From Caldilinea sp. CFX5 (GTDB lineage Bacteria; Chloroflexota; Anaerolineae; Caldilineales; Caldilineaceae): a DNA stretch of 64,000 bases. Every line of letters starts with the position of its first letter. Positions within the stretch are counted from its first letter, which is position 1. The stretch covers positions 124,001-188,000 of the forward strand of contig QWII01000015.1 in the NCBI GenBank assembly GCA_021405325.1, in the 5' to 3' direction. Below the pieces are notes generated by a model, which saw only the letters and a program-made list of their open reading frames with translations, had not been told where the DNA came from and ran no database searches. The position numbers were made by a program, and so were the translations under genes. This document shows positions 6,718 to 16,082 of the stretch, piece after piece.

Positions 6718-7881
6718 TCACTCAAACACCACCACATTCGTCCGATTGCGCTCCACCCACTCCCAGTTGATCGCCACGCCCAAGCCTGGCCCTTGCGGGA
6801 CGGGGACGCAACCTTTGCTATCAACGGCGTCGAGTTCGTCTTCGTAGTCGATAAAGAGGTTGGGGTCGTGGCTGGCGGGGGCTTTGGGGTGGAGGAGCCC
6901 CATTTCGTAATAGTTGGTGTTGCGGATGGCGGCCATACACTGGCGTTGGGCTGGGCCGGGGCCGTGGAATTCCAGGTCGATGCCCAGGGCTTCACAGGCG
7001 TAGGCCAGCTTGATCACGCCGGTGATGCCGTCATAGCCCACATCGCCGCGCACATAGTCGGTGGCGTCGGCAATGGCAAAGTCGATGTGCGGTTCCAGCG
7101 AGCGCACATGTTCGGTCTGTAACAAGGGGGTCTTGATGATCTGGCGCAACTTGCGATGAGCAAACTGGGAGGTGCCGCCGTCCCGGAAGGGATCTTCGTA
7201 CCAGAAGAACTGCTGTTCATCACAGGCCCAGCCCACCTTTACCGTGTCGCCAAAGGTGTGATATTCACAGGCCGGGTCGAGCATTAGATCCATCTTGCCG
7301 CCTACTCGTTTGCCCACAGCGTGGACATTGGCGATCTCCTGGCTGATCGGCGCCCGGCCCCAGCCATGAATCTTAAAGGCGGGATAGCCTAGCTCCAAAC
7401 ATTGCTCGGCAAAGTCAGCAAAGGCTTCCGGCGTCGAGAGACCGTCGGATTGGTGGTCGCCGTGGTAGGTGCTGGCATAACAGGGGAGATCGGTCTTGTA
7501 GCCGCCGAGGAGTTTGTAGATCGGCTGATTGTAGAGCTTGCCGGCAATGTCCCAAAGGGCAATGTCAATGGGGGCGATGCCAATACGTGCGACTTGACGC
7601 AACGAGCGGCGCACTTCGGTATAAATGCGTTCCCGTTCCAGGGCGCTGTGCCCTTTGAGGAAGTGCCAGAAGCCGGGGAGTGTCGAATACTCCGCTGCGC
7701 TGCCGCCGGCATATTCACCGACAATGCCGACATCGGTAAAGACCTTGAGGACACGACCGGTCATCGTGATGGTGTTGCCCGGCTCGTAGATCAGATTAAA
7801 GCCGTGATAATCCTTGCCCATGTCGGGCAGTTGCCACTGATACTCGTGAATCTCAATGCGGGTAATCTTCGGGTCGCCCAT
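6718..7881 (-). CDS. Enolase-superfamily (mandelate racemase/muconate lactonizing) protein
   Basis: A Mg-dependent enzyme of 387 residues that would abstract an alpha-proton from a carboxylate, probably a sugar-acid dehydratase or racemase. The N-terminal capping domain (to about residue 130) is followed by a TIM-barrel with metal ligands in LMLDPACEY, FFWYEDPF and LQTEHV. The usual K-x-K base motif reads KIHGW, as in several sugar-acid dehydratase-type members, and FHGPGP lies near the end. AAGGAGA precedes ATG 7881. The 3' end is overlapped by the non-coding element at 6459-6720, which supplies or borders the stop. Substrate unknown; no sugar-acid operon surrounds it. Confidence 0.85.
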   Translation of the reverse strand: MGDPKITRIEIHEYQWQLPDMGKDYHGFNLIYEPGNTITMTGRVLKVFTDVGIVGEYAGGSAAEYSTLPGFWHFLKGHSALERERIYTEVRRSLRQVARIGIAPIDIALWDIAGKLYNQPIYKLLGGYKTDLPCYASTYHGDHQSDGLSTPEAFADFAEQCLELGYPAFKIHGWGRAPISQEIANVHAVGKRVGGKMDLMLDPACEYHTFGDTVKVGWACDEQQFFWYEDPFRDGGTSQFAHRKLRQIIKTPLLQTEHVRSLEPHIDFAIADATDYVRGDVGYDGITGVIKLAYACEALGIDLEFHGPGPAQRQCMAAIRNTNYYEMGLLHPKAPASHDPNLFIDYEDELDAVDSKGCVPVPQGPGLGVAINWEWVERNRTNVVVFE

Positions 7882-8021
7882 TGTCCGTTTCTCCTTTGAT
7901 AGCTGTTTGGCAGTTTGTTGATAGGTGCGTTGGCCGCCTTGTTCTGACCCCTTTTGACTCCGGCGGCCAATATAGACATAACCCTTGTGCGCTGTGTGTA
8001 ATCCATGTCGGCTCTGTAACG

Positions 8022-9815
8022 TTAGCGGGCAATGGCCGGTAAATAGAGTTTTAGCTCGTCGGGGATAGTCGAGCGGGGGAAACCTTCTACTGCATCGTCG
8101 ATCCCGTCATTGTCCGAATCTAGATCACGATAGTTGGGAATGCCATCGCCATCTACATCGTCAGAACCTTCAATATAATCCGGAATGCCATCGCCATCCT
8201 GATCCGCGCCATCGGAGCCACGATACCCTAGGTAGAGCGGGGTAAGCGGCCGTGTCTCACTAACGGTCACAAACTCCTTGCTGTCACTCGGCGTGAAACC
8301 TGAGGGCAACGAAGCTGGATCAACCGTGACGCGGAACTGACCCACCTCCGGTAAGCTCGTAAAGATCGCCAAGCCGGCGCTATCGGTGCGCGCGGTAAAG
8401 GGACGATTGCCGGGGGAAGTGATGGTGACACCAACATTGGTAAGGCCCTCTTCGTAGCGGTCAAAGCGCTGATTCCGGTTGACATCATAGTAGACGGCAA
8501 TGGTCTGTGTCGCCGACGGGATTACATTTACAGTCACAACGGCACTGTCCGTTGCCATTGTACCATTATCATTGTAGGCTGTCCATGTCACTGTATTGAC
8601 CATGCTGCGCGTCAGGACGGCGGTGAGCGTAACAGCCAACAAGCGATTGACGCCCAGCGTGTAGGGGAATGGGTCGTGGTCTGTATAGAGGTTATCGCTG
8701 AAATGATGGCGTTGAAAAGGGGTGTCGCCATTGTTATGGATCAAGTAGCAGAAGACGACAGTGCTGCCTGTCTGTACCAGGAGCGAAGTCGCTTTGTTGC
8801 AAGCGTCAGCGTTCAAGCTGGCGCTGGCTGTTAAGCGAATGGAGGCAGGCACTTGTACGGTGATCGCATCCGAGGCGATCACCTGCACATTATTCTCGGT
8901 GCTGCTCGTCCAGGTGACAACACTGGTGCTGCTGTGGCTGGCCGTAACCGTGCGCGAAACCGTCAGGGCGGCGCCTGCTGGTAAGGGCAGCGGCTGCTTG
9001 TCCAGCAAGCGCCCCAACGTGCTATCGACCAGGGTTTGGACGGGCAAGGTAATCGGGCTGGTATTGCGCAGCCGGTAACAATAGAGCAGCGATGTGTTGA
9101 GCGCCACCCGTAAGCTCTTCTCTTTGCCGCACTGTTGTGCATTGGCGGCGATGGTGCTGTTCATCTCAATGGTCGGCACAATCACTTGGGTTTGATCGCT
9201 GGCGCTGGCCTGCGTGGTTTCATTCTTCGCTGTCCAGGTGGCGCTACTGGTGACGGTTTGGGTCATGAGATGAGCGACAGGAAAGAAGGCGGCATCATTT
9301 TCGGTGCCGGCCGGGGTCAGACCATAAGGCCGATCGGTGAGTAGGGCGCCAAGCTGTTGATCGACAACGGTATGTTTGGTCAAGGTAATCGAACCGGTGT
9401 TGACCGCAATAAAACAGTAGGTCACCACCGTGGTCGGCGTCACAACCAGTGTATGTCCCTGGCCCTGTAAGCAATCATCAGCCGTCAGGCCGACGATCTT
9501 CAGGAAAGTGATCGATGCGCCTTGGGGGTTGATCGTCAGCCGTCGTCCCCGGAGAAGACGCTCTCGGCTTTGGTGGGGGAGCGGCTGTAGCGTATAGGTA
9601 ATTACCGACGGCGGCTGTCCCTGCGCTGGGACAATTTGCTGTGTATGGCCTTGCCGTATGCTTTCCTGCGTCTGGGCGTACAGCACCGTTGTCGGTAGGC
9701 CGGCGCGCGCCAGTGCCATTGGGATGAAGGTATTCGTAAACGCTAACCAGAAAATGATCAGGCCAGTAAGCGCAATGCTTGGAATGAGAAACGCACGCAT
9801 CAGTGATGGCTGCAT
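8022..9815 (-). CDS. Large secreted surface protein with SdrD-B-like and Asp-rich repeats
   Basis: A 597-residue exported protein with AAGGAG before ATG 9815. A membrane/signal segment at residues 8-30 is followed by three DUF11-like conserved-repeat beta domains (recurrent [10 protein letters not shown] / [12 protein letters not shown] / [12 protein letters not shown] strands, each with a TL.DxxLG-type turn). Next comes an SdrD-B/Cna-B-like domain ([19 protein letters not shown]) and a calcium-binding thrombospondin-3-like run ([31 protein letters not shown]). It ends [10 protein letters not shown], a C-terminal signature also found, as FYLP, in the protein at 27916. Likely cell-wall or S-layer associated; adhesion or structural role inferred. 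Confidence 0.75.
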   Translation of the reverse strand: MQPSLMRAFLIPSIALTGLIIFWLAFTNTFIPMALARAGLPTTVLYAQTQESIRQGHTQQIVPAQGQPPSVITYTLQPLPHQSRERLLRGRRLTINPQGASITFLKIVGLTADDCLQGQGHTLVVTPTTVVTYCFIAVNTGSITLTKHTVVDQQLGALLTDRPYGLTPAGTENDAAFFPVAHLMTQTVTSSATWTAKNETTQASASDQTQVIVPTIEMNSTIAANAQQCGKEKSLRVALNTSLLYCYRLRNTSPITLPVQTLVDSTLGRLLDKQPLPLPAGAALTVSRTVTASHSSTSVVTWTSSTENNVQVIASDAITVQVPASIRLTASASLNADACNKATSLLVQTGSTVVFCYLIHNNGDTPFQRHHFSDNLYTDHDPFPYTLGVNRLLAVTLTAVLTRSMVNTVTWTAYNDNGTMATDSAVVTVNVIPSATQTIAVYYDVNRNQRFDRYEEGLTNVGVTITSPGNRPFTARTDSAGLAIFTSLPEVGQFRVTVDPASLPSGFTPSDSKEFVTVSETRPLTPLYLGYRGSDGADQDGDGIPDYIEGSDDVDGDGIPNYRDLDSDNDGIDDAVEGFPRSTIPDELKLYLPAIAR

Positions 9816-9898
9816 TGTAGATTCTCCTTGTAAACGGTACTTCGGGAGCGACCGTTACGCTGCGCCTCCTAACCCAAAGCAGACCACGAATCATGATT

Positions 9899-9963
9899 GA
9901 TAACGACCTACCTGCTCCTAGTCAAGCACGGTATGACCATGAGCAGGTAGGCTCGCAGTTATC
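9899..9963. terminator. Intergenic hairpin between divergent genes
   Basis: CCTACCTGCTC (9907-9917) pairs with GAGCAGGTAGG (9941-9951), with outer arms GATAAC (9899-9904) and GTTATC (9958-9963). It lies in the 309-base gap 9816-10124 before xseA and upstream of both flanking genes, so it is more likely regulatory or a repeat than a terminator. Nothing else was seen in the gap. Confidence 0.4.
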
Positions 9964-10124
9964 ATTCTTTTATATAAATTAGCAAGGAGCCGTACACAAC
10001 TGTTAGAACCGAAGCCAATGGAACTTTTGTTCAACTCGGTGCTATTGCCATTTCAACTGCCTATTCACCATATGATACACTGACGGCTCAATCAACCATC
10101 CACGTAACGATAGAGGGAAAAGCA

Positions 10125-11327
10125 ATGGCTCAGCCCGTTACGATTTCTGCTTTAAATTTATATGTAACACAACTCTTTGAACGCGATGAGTTGCTTCGTG
10201 ATCTCTGGGTTATCGGCGAAGTGAGCAACTGGAAACGCGCGGCCAGCGGCCACGTTTACTTTAGTCTCAAAGACAGCGGCGCGACGCTCAGTGCTGTCAT
10301 GTGGAAAAACCACACCCTTGCTCACACATGGCTACCCCATGATGGTGATCAAATTATAGCGCATGGTTACGTTGGCGTCTACCCTGAACGGGGTCAATAT
10401 CAACTCTACGTAAATCGACTACAACCGGCCGGTCGTGGTCAGCTTTATGCCGAATTTGAAGCATTGAAAGCACGGCTGGCCGGCGCCGGTCTTTTTGATG
10501 CTGGTCGTAAGCGCCCGTTGCCCCTCCAACCCCACACCATCGGCATTATCACCAGCGCCGATGCCGCCGCCTTGCGCGACATCCTGCGCGTTCTGATCAT
10601 GCGCTGGCCGTTGGTGCAAGTGATCCTCTTTCCCACGCTGGTGCAGGGTAGCGAGGCGCCTGCCCAAATTGTCGCTTCCTTGCGCATGGCTAATCACTAT
10701 AGCGCCACAACGGCGCCGCTGGATCTCTTGATCCTGGCGCGGGGCGGCGGCAGCATCGAAGACCTCTGGGCCTTTAATGACGAACGGGTCGCTCATGCGA
10801 TCTATGAAAGCGCCTGTCCGGTTATCTCGGGGGTGGGCCACGAAACCGATTTTACCATTGCCGACTTTGTGGCCGATGTACGCGCGCCCACGCCTTCGGC
10901 GGCGGCGGCGATGGCGACGCCTGATCGAGTCGAGGCGCTTGCGCGCCTGGCTGAACAACGCCAATGGCTAAACCGCCGCCTGAGTCAGCAGTTACAACAA
11001 GAACAACAACGACTGGCGCACCAACAATTACGCCTACAACGCGCCACCCCTTCGCGCCAGCTAGACCTACGTCGCCAGCAGCTTGATGACCGGCTCTGGC
11101 GTTTGACCAAGATGATACATCGTAAGCTTGAGCGTTGGCAAGATCGGACCACGCTTGCACAAGCTCGGTTGACGGCCCTGAACCCGGCCGACGTCTTGCG
11201 TCGCGGCTACAGCATTGTCCAACGCCCCGACGGCGCCATCGTCACCGCTCCCGAACAGGCGCCCCCCGACACACTCCTCACCGTCCACACCGCCGGCGGT
11301 CCCTACCAAGTTCGTGTTGTGGAGTAG
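10125..11327 (+). CDS. xseA: Exodeoxyribonuclease VII large subunit
   Basis: Catalytic subunit of ExoVII, which degrades single-stranded DNA bidirectionally. It has 400 residues in the usual order: N-terminal OB fold ([24 protein letters not shown], residues about 26-50), the catalytic domain with [34 protein letters not shown] and [28 protein letters not shown], a long coiled-coil of Gln/Arg-rich helices (about 265-345), and the closing [11 protein letters not shown]. An AGAGGGA site precedes ATG 10125. The small subunit xseB usually follows, but here a repeat hairpin and then an unrelated CHAT gene follow. It must be elsewhere or missing. Confidence 0.95.
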   Translation: MAQPVTISALNLYVTQLFERDELLRDLWVIGEVSNWKRAASGHVYFSLKDSGATLSAVMWKNHTLAHTWLPHDGDQIIAHGYVGVYPERGQYQLYVNRLQPAGRGQLYAEFEALKARLAGAGLFDAGRKRPLPLQPHTIGIITSADAAALRDILRVLIMRWPLVQVILFPTLVQGSEAPAQIVASLRMANHYSATTAPLDLLILARGGGSIEDLWAFNDERVAHAIYESACPVISGVGHETDFTIADFVADVRAPTPSAAAAMATPDRVEALARLAEQRQWLNRRLSQQLQQEQQRLAHQQLRLQRATPSRQLDLRRQQLDDRLWRLTKMIHRKLERWQDRTTLAQARLTALNPADVLRRGYSIVQRPDGAIVTAPEQAPPDTLLTVHTAGGPYQVRVVE

Positions 11328-11415
11328 GTAGATAGGTAGACAGGTAGACAGGGAAACAGGTAAACAGGGAAATAGGACCTGTCTACCTGTCTACCTGTTT
11401 CCCTGTCTACCTACC
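11325..11415. repeat. Hairpin with 8-bp-unit arms (GTAGACAG family)
   Basis: The left arm is a run of variants GTAGATAG, GTAGACAG, GGAAACAG, GTAAACAG, GGAAATAG. The right arm (about 11378-11414) is a complement of the same kind. It follows the xseA stop directly. The same unit family recurs at 42627-42710. Confidence 0.8.
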
Positions 11416-11551
11416 CCGCCTGTAAGAAATTCGTCATACAACACGGAAACAACCCGCCAGACCCCTCCGTTGTTATTACTACATAAGTGGTTATTGCTAC
11501 CACAAATGTTGCGTTCGTCGTAGGGCGATAGACAATGAGGGTTGTGCGATC

Positions 11552-13714
11552 ATGAATAATTTAGCGGCCTATTTGGATTTTGTCATTGAGGTCAGCCCCG
11601 TGGGTGAGCAAAACTACGCCATTGTTGCCCGTTCGACGGCCGGGGAAGTCCGCCAGGTAGCACAGTTCCCCTTTAGTGCCGGGGAAATCGAACAGCATCT
11701 GGTAAAACTGGAAAACGCCATTTTGCGTTCCACCGATGGTTTGTATGCGACGCCGGGCGTTCATGAACAAACGGTGCAGAGCTTTGGGCGCCTGCTCTTT
11801 GAGTTTCTTCTGGTTGGCGAGACGCGCACCCTTTACTATGAATCGCTGCGCGAAGCCGCGCATCAAGATCGGGGCGTGCGCTTAAAACTGAGCTTGCACG
11901 CGCCCATGTTGGCGACGCTGCCCTGGGAGTTTCTCTATGATGCGCGTAAACGGGATTTTGTCTGCCTCGATCCCCATACGCCGCTGGTGCGCTACACCGA
12001 ATTGGCGCAAACGCCCCAACCGTTGGCCGTTGAACCACCCTTGCAAATTCTTGGCGTCATTGCCGACCCGGTTGATATGCACGCCCGGCTGAATGTGGAG
12101 GAGGAACGGCGGCGGGTCAACCAAGCGGTCCACGCCCTGGTGGAACGGGGATTGGTGCAGATCACCTGGCTCGAAGGACAAACCTGGCGCGATCTCCAAC
12201 GTGTCATGCGCACCGGCGAGACGCCCTGGCACATCTTTCATTTTGTGGGGCATGGTGGTTTTGATGAGCAGCGCAACGAAGGCTATATTGTCCTAGCCGA
12301 TGATGCCCAACACGCTCACCGCCTCTATGCAACGCAACTGGCCCGCTTGTTGGCGCGCCAACGTACGTCGCTCCGCCTGGTGCTGCTCAATGCTTGTGAG
12401 GGGGCGCGCACCGGGACGCAAGATCTTCTTTCCAGCACCGCCGCCACCCTGATCAATAGCGGCGTGCCGGCGGTCCTGGCCATGCAATATGCCATTGCCG
12501 ACACCGTCGCGGTGGAGTTTGCCAACACCTTTTACGAGTCGTTGGCCGATAACCTGCCGGTCGATGCCGCGGTAGCCGAAGCGCGCAATGCGATCAACTT
12601 CCACAACGCCCGTTCTTTGGCCTGGGCTACGCCCGTGTTATATATGCGCTCACCCGATGGGCAACTCTTTGCCTTAGCCAGTTCCAACCACGCGGTGGCG
12701 CCCCATCAGATCTATACCCCGCCCACCCCGGAGCTTTCGACCCGATCGCCGGTTGACCCACCGACCGCCAAAGTGGCCGAACCGGCGCCGGTGGCCTCGC
12801 AAGATGATCTGGATACCTTGCTCTCAGCGGTGGAACAACAAGGGCGTCACCTGGTTGCACCATCCGAACAACAAGAGGTGGCTACACCGCCGCCGCCGAA
12901 AGAAAAAGCCATGCCGCCGGCAGCAGAAGAAAAAACGGATGACCACCGCCATCTGCTCCGGCGGGCAAACCAACCGCTCGATATTGCCGATGTTTTACAA
13001 AGTTATGCCCATCGTCATTACTCGATCATCGGGTTTGATTGGGTAACGATCCCGGCCGGCGACTTTTACATGGGTAGTGATCCGCGCGACGATATTCACT
13101 GCTTTGAGGACGAGTTGCCCCAGTTTCGTTTCACGTTGCCCGAATTTCGCATTGCGCGCCTGCCGGTGACTAATACGCAATACAAACTCTTTATCGATGC
13201 CACCGGTCATCGCGCGCCCAACCACTGGACCAATGGCGAAATCCCTGTCGGCAAAGAAAAGCATCCGGTGGTCAATGTCAGTTGGCGTGATGCCACCACC
13301 TTCTGTGAATGGGCCGGCGTGCGCTTGCCGACCGAGGCCGAGTGGGAAAAGGCGGCGCGCGGCCCGGATCGTCGGGTCTACCCCTGGGGTGATGCGCCAC
13401 CCACCCATAAACGGTGTAACTTTGATATGGAAGTCGGCTCCACCAGCGTCGTGGGCAGCTACCCGGCCGGCGCCAGCCCCTATGGTCTGTTGGATATGGC
13501 GGGGAATGTCTGGGAGTGGACCGCTTCGATCTGGCTCGACAGTTATGAAAACTATGTGAAGCAGATGGCAAGTCAGACGGAAAACAATCTGCGGCGGGTT
13601 TTGCGGGGTGGGGGCTTTCGCGATGTGGAGTTTGTGCGCTGCGCCGCCCGCTCGTGGGATCTACCAACGCAGCGCTATCGCGATTTGGGTTTTCGTGTCG
13701 TGGCGATTGATTAG
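11552..13714 (+). CDS. CHAT peptidase domain fused to a formylglycine-generating-enzyme-like domain
   Basis: A 720-residue protein in three parts. Residues 1-160 are an N-terminal region shared with the chimera at 3607. Residues about 160-375 are a CHAT caspase-like domain with the His in HIFHFVGHGG (His234) and the Cys in LLNACEGA (Cys282). Residues about 375-490 are a Pro/Glu/Lys-rich linker. Residues about 496-718 are an FGE-sulfatase/C-type-lectin-fold domain (IPAGDFYMGSD, LPVTNTQY, RLPTEAEWEKAARG, GNVWEWTAS, LRGGGF..., GFRVV). The His-Cys pair predicts a cytosolic protease. FGE-fold C-termini on such proteins often serve as ligand-binding or diversity-generating-retroelement targets, but no reverse transcriptase or template repeat is here. 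Convergent with the next gene; their ends overlap. Confidence 0.85.
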   Translation: MNNLAAYLDFVIEVSPVGEQNYAIVARSTAGEVRQVAQFPFSAGEIEQHLVKLENAILRSTDGLYATPGVHEQTVQSFGRLLFEFLLVGETRTLYYESLREAAHQDRGVRLKLSLHAPMLATLPWEFLYDARKRDFVCLDPHTPLVRYTELAQTPQPLAVEPPLQILGVIADPVDMHARLNVEEERRRVNQAVHALVERGLVQITWLEGQTWRDLQRVMRTGETPWHIFHFVGHGGFDEQRNEGYIVLADDAQHAHRLYATQLARLLARQRTSLRLVLLNACEGARTGTQDLLSSTAATLINSGVPAVLAMQYAIADTVAVEFANTFYESLADNLPVDAAVAEARNAINFHNARSLAWATPVLYMRSPDGQLFALASSNHAVAPHQIYTPPTPELSTRSPVDPPTAKVAEPAPVASQDDLDTLLSAVEQQGRHLVAPSEQQEVATPPPPKEKAMPPAAEEKTDDHRHLLRRANQPLDIADVLQSYAHRHYSIIGFDWVTIPAGDFYMGSDPRDDIHCFEDELPQFRFTLPEFRIARLPVTNTQYKLFIDATGHRAPNHWTNGEIPVGKEKHPVVNVSWRDATTFCEWAGVRLPTEAEWEKAARGPDRRVYPWGDAPPTHKRCNFDMEVGSTSVVGSYPAGASPYGLLDMAGNVWEWTASIWLDSYENYVKQMASQTENNLRRVLRGGGFRDVEFVRCAARSWDLPTQRYRDLGFRVVAID

Positions 13715-14481
13715 CGAGTGGGCAGCGCGCTGGTCAAACCGGCCTCAATAATTTCCAAAGCAATCTGGACTCGGCGCGCCCAGTGGGCAGGGTCAGCATC
13801 GTAAATGTCGGCGATTGTCCGTTGTAACACCTCATCTGCTGCTTGGGAACGATACCGATCCGCCGACTCCCAATCCAAACCGTCAACGGCCAGGTACGCT
13901 AACCGAAAGCCGGCCTGTTGCAATAACATGGGCCAGTGCGCGTCATCCCACGGGCCGGGTCGGCTGTGGGCCAGCAGATGTTCAACACAGCGCCGGCTAT
14001 ACCCACGCGACCCGCCACCCAGATCTACCACCTGCCCAAAGTGATGGGTAAAGACCCGGTTGATAATCATCTCCGTCTGCTGGAGCGCCTGCGGATGGGT
14101 GGCGAACGCTTGGGCCGTGCGCCCGATGATCAGGCAATCGTGCTGCGGCAGGGCGGCCACGGTCTGCCGCCATTCCGCCGGGCGCGTCTCTACCCAGCGC
14201 AACAACCGATCCAGATCGGCGTAGTGGATATGCGTCGCCGTCGACCGCTGCCAGGCGGTCTGCAACGCCAGGTAACGACTCGCCGGCGGCGCTGGTGAAA
14301 TGACCACACTCAGGTGCGGTTCAGCGGCCAGCGCGTGGGCATCGGCGAGCGCTTGTTCCCCGGCAGTGGCCGGCGCCACCAGGATGATCTGTGAATACAG
14401 TTGAGCCAGTTGGGGGCGCAATTGCTGAAAGCGCGTCCGCTCTCCCCGTGGTTGCCAGGTGCAGGCGAGGGCGATCGTCAT
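13711..14481 (-). CDS. Putative GT-A-fold glycosyltransferase-like protein
   Basis: A 256-residue cytoplasmic protein that I do not recognise with certainty. The N-terminus (IALACTWQPRGERTRFQQLRP) and THIHYADLDRLLRW look like the first strand and a DxD-type loop of nucleotide-sugar transferases. A later GGGSRGYSRRCVEHLL, then WPMLLQQAGFRLAYLAVDGLDWE, fits the acceptor half. No membrane segments. Its end overlaps the stop of the CHAT-FGE gene by about four bases. The following GNAT gene lies 30 bases upstream on the same strand, so the two may share a transcript. Confidence 0.45.
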   Translation of the reverse strand: MTIALACTWQPRGERTRFQQLRPQLAQLYSQIILVAPATAGEQALADAHALAAEPHLSVVISPAPPASRYLALQTAWQRSTATHIHYADLDRLLRWVETRPAEWRQTVAALPQHDCLIIGRTAQAFATHPQALQQTEMIINRVFTHHFGQVVDLGGGSRGYSRRCVEHLLAHSRPGPWDDAHWPMLLQQAGFRLAYLAVDGLDWESADRYRSQAADEVLQRTIADIYDADPAHWARRVQIALEIIEAGLTSALPTR

Positions 14482-14511
14482 CGGTTCTCTTGATCCTCTT
14501 GTTCCAGGTTG

Positions 14512-14961
14512 TCAAAGTGTTTTGCGAAAGTAGCGTACAGTCTCTTCGTACCCCAAGCCGCCATGTGCAGCCGGGCTTAGGGGATAGTCGGGCGTCGTAT
14601 CCGAAGCCATTTCGCGACAGCCTTCCGCTCGCGCCCATGCTTCGGCTTGTTCGGCCAAGGCGCGCCCAACCCCGCGGCCACGCCAATCAGGATCGACATG
14701 CCAGGCTTCCAGATAGCCAATGTGATGGGTCTCACAGCCGGGCGCCGTCTCATGAATCGACACTTCGACCAGCCCACACAAGCCGCCCTCCGGTCGCGGA
14801 CAGACGAAGACGGCGTGACATTCCGCCAACACCGGACGCGGCGCCGCGTCCAGATAGGCGGCAATTTCCGCCGCTTCTTTTGCCGGCTCATCCGGCCAGA
14901 GTGCCAGCCGCATCCGTAACCATTCGGCAGCGTCACCAGCTTCAACAGGACGAATTACCAT
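14512..14961 (-). CDS. GNAT acetyltransferase, AAC(6')-I-like
   Basis: A 149-residue GCN5-type acetyltransferase. The acetyl-CoA loop is WRGRGVGRALAEQAEAWA, preceded by GYLEAWHVDPD. The tail CREMASDTT...HGGLGYEETVRYFRK closely follows the aminoglycoside 6'-N-acetyltransferase I group (CREMASD, ALGFEE, FRK). Such chromosomal homologues acetylate aminoglycosides or an unknown amine; activity cannot be judged from sequence. Start ATG 14961 is preferred because GGAAGG lies 8 bases upstream; a TTG six bases earlier is in frame. Confidence 0.75.
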   Translation of the reverse strand: MVIRPVEAGDAAEWLRMRLALWPDEPAKEAAEIAAYLDAAPRPVLAECHAVFVCPRPEGGLCGLVEVSIHETAPGCETHHIGYLEAWHVDPDWRGRGVGRALAEQAEAWARAEGCREMASDTTPDYPLSPAAHGGLGYEETVRYFRKTL

Positions 14962-14978
14962 AAACAATGCCTTCCGCG

Positions 14979-15374
14979 TTACTTGACCGCCGTCGCCTCG
15001 ATTTCAATCAGCATTTCCGGATAGGCCAGACGAGTAACGCCCAGCAAGGTGCTGGTACAGCGACAACTGCCGGCGCTCAAGCGTTGCACCAACACACCCC
15101 AGTTGGCTAACATCTGATCGACATCGGTGGTGTAGTAATTCAAGCGCACCACATTCGCCAGTGTATAGCCGGCGGCGTCCAAGATCGTTTCGAGATTGTC
15201 CAGCGCCTGGTTGATCTGGGCCGCCATATCGCCGGCATAGATGGGCCGCCCTTGATCGTCAGTGGAGAGTTGACCGGCGCAGTAAAGGACGCGCTCGGCG
15301 GCTTGCACCTCGTGGGCTTGCACAAAGCCAAATTGATCCTGCCAGGTCCATGGGTTGGTGATCTTGCTTTGCAT
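14979..15374 (-). CDS. RidA/YjgF-family protein
   Basis: A 131-residue cytoplasmic protein of the Rid superfamily, whose canonical members hydrolyse reactive enamine/imine intermediates of amino-acid metabolism. Features: VLYCAGQLSTDDQGRPIYAGDMAAQINQALDN split over the first half, NVVRLNYYTTDVDQM, and the signature TLLGVTRLAYPEMLIEIEATAV. The Arg that binds the substrate carboxylate in RidA sits in the usual position before L.YPE (TRLAYPEMLIEIE). ATG 15374 has AAGGAGG just upstream; an upstream in-frame extension of 24 residues is unlikely. Followed closely by the GNAT gene. Confidence 0.85.
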   Translation of the reverse strand: MQSKITNPWTWQDQFGFVQAHEVQAAERVLYCAGQLSTDDQGRPIYAGDMAAQINQALDNLETILDAAGYTLANVVRLNYYTTDVDQMLANWGVLVQRLSAGSCRCTSTLLGVTRLAYPEMLIEIEATAVK

Positions 15375-15498
15375 GGGTTCCTCCTTGCGGTAGCTTTGCC
15401 GTACAATGATGGTTGGTTCGGCAACAGTATAACGCAAGTGGAGCATACCAAGAAAATCATCCTACGTGACAGCGTGTTGCGTGGAGTGGATCAAGTCC

Positions 15499-15936
15499 TC
15501 ATAACCCGCCAGATTGGGTGAGATCACTCCGGCAGACATAAATCTTGGCCCGCATGACTGACATTTTACCGTCAACGAGACCCTCCAAGACACAGACAGC
15601 GGTGTTGAGCCAGCGATAGGCTTCCGCCTCCGTCTCAAAGAGGAGCGTGAGCAATTGCTGCCCTTGCCCTTGCGCAAAGACCGTCCGCCCTTGCATGGTG
15701 AAGAGAATCGCCGCCCCATCCGCGGTCATGATCACCCCGTGGGTGTCGGGCAACATGACGCCATCGGTGCGGCGATGGGGATGGTTGACCCAGCGCACCC
15801 GTCCTTGCAGTTTTGGCCCACTCACTATCCCGTCCCCTTCGCCGTAGGCACGGCCTTCTTCGCCGCCATAGGGACGGACAAGCACCAGGCTGCGCTGATA
15901 GGCGAGTTCCATATCACATAGATATTCGAGCTGCAT
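15499..15936 (-). CDS. DUF3237-family protein
   Basis: A 145-residue protein with the DUF3237 pattern: an early LEYLCDME start, EGDGIVSGPKLQGRVRWVN (the G.F.GP.L.G.V element), DGVMLPDTHGVIMTADGAAILFTMQGR, FETEAEAYRWLNTAVCVLEG and an ending KIYVCRS. This family forms a beta-barrel of unknown biochemical role, often near oxidoreductases and RidA-like genes, as here (RidA downstream, SDR upstream, all on the minus strand). AAAGGAGG precedes ATG 15936. Confidence 0.75.
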   Translation of the reverse strand: MQLEYLCDMELAYQRSLVLVRPYGGEEGRAYGEGDGIVSGPKLQGRVRWVNHPHRRTDGVMLPDTHGVIMTADGAAILFTMQGRTVFAQGQGQQLLTLLFETEAEAYRWLNTAVCVLEGLVDGKMSVMRAKIYVCRSDLTQSGGL

Positions 15937-15959
15937 CGTAATTCCTCCTTTATCAATCC

Positions 15960-16001
15960 CCGGCTATCGATCCCCAGCTATCGTCCCCCAGCTATCGACC
16001 G
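15960..16001. repeat. Three 14-bp tandem units upstream of the DUF3237 gene
   Basis: CCGGCTATCGATCC, CCAGCTATCGTCCC and CCAGCTATCGACCG follow one another. They could be a multi-site operator for the DUF3237 gene, or slippage products. Confidence 0.5.
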
Positions 16002-16082
16002 GGCGCCGTTGCCGATGTGCATCACACGGGTGCGTCACTGGCCGCAGGTGTGGCATTGGCAACCCGTTGGCGCACCCAATCT

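Noticed and set aside
11328..11551. xseB expected after xseA
   Set aside because: No open frame with XseB-like sequence here; only a repeat hairpin and spacer.
13590..13714. C-terminus of the CHAT-FGE gene as a DGR variable repeat
   Set aside because: No reverse transcriptase, no template repeat and no adenine-biased differences could be seen in the window; kept only as a hypothesis.
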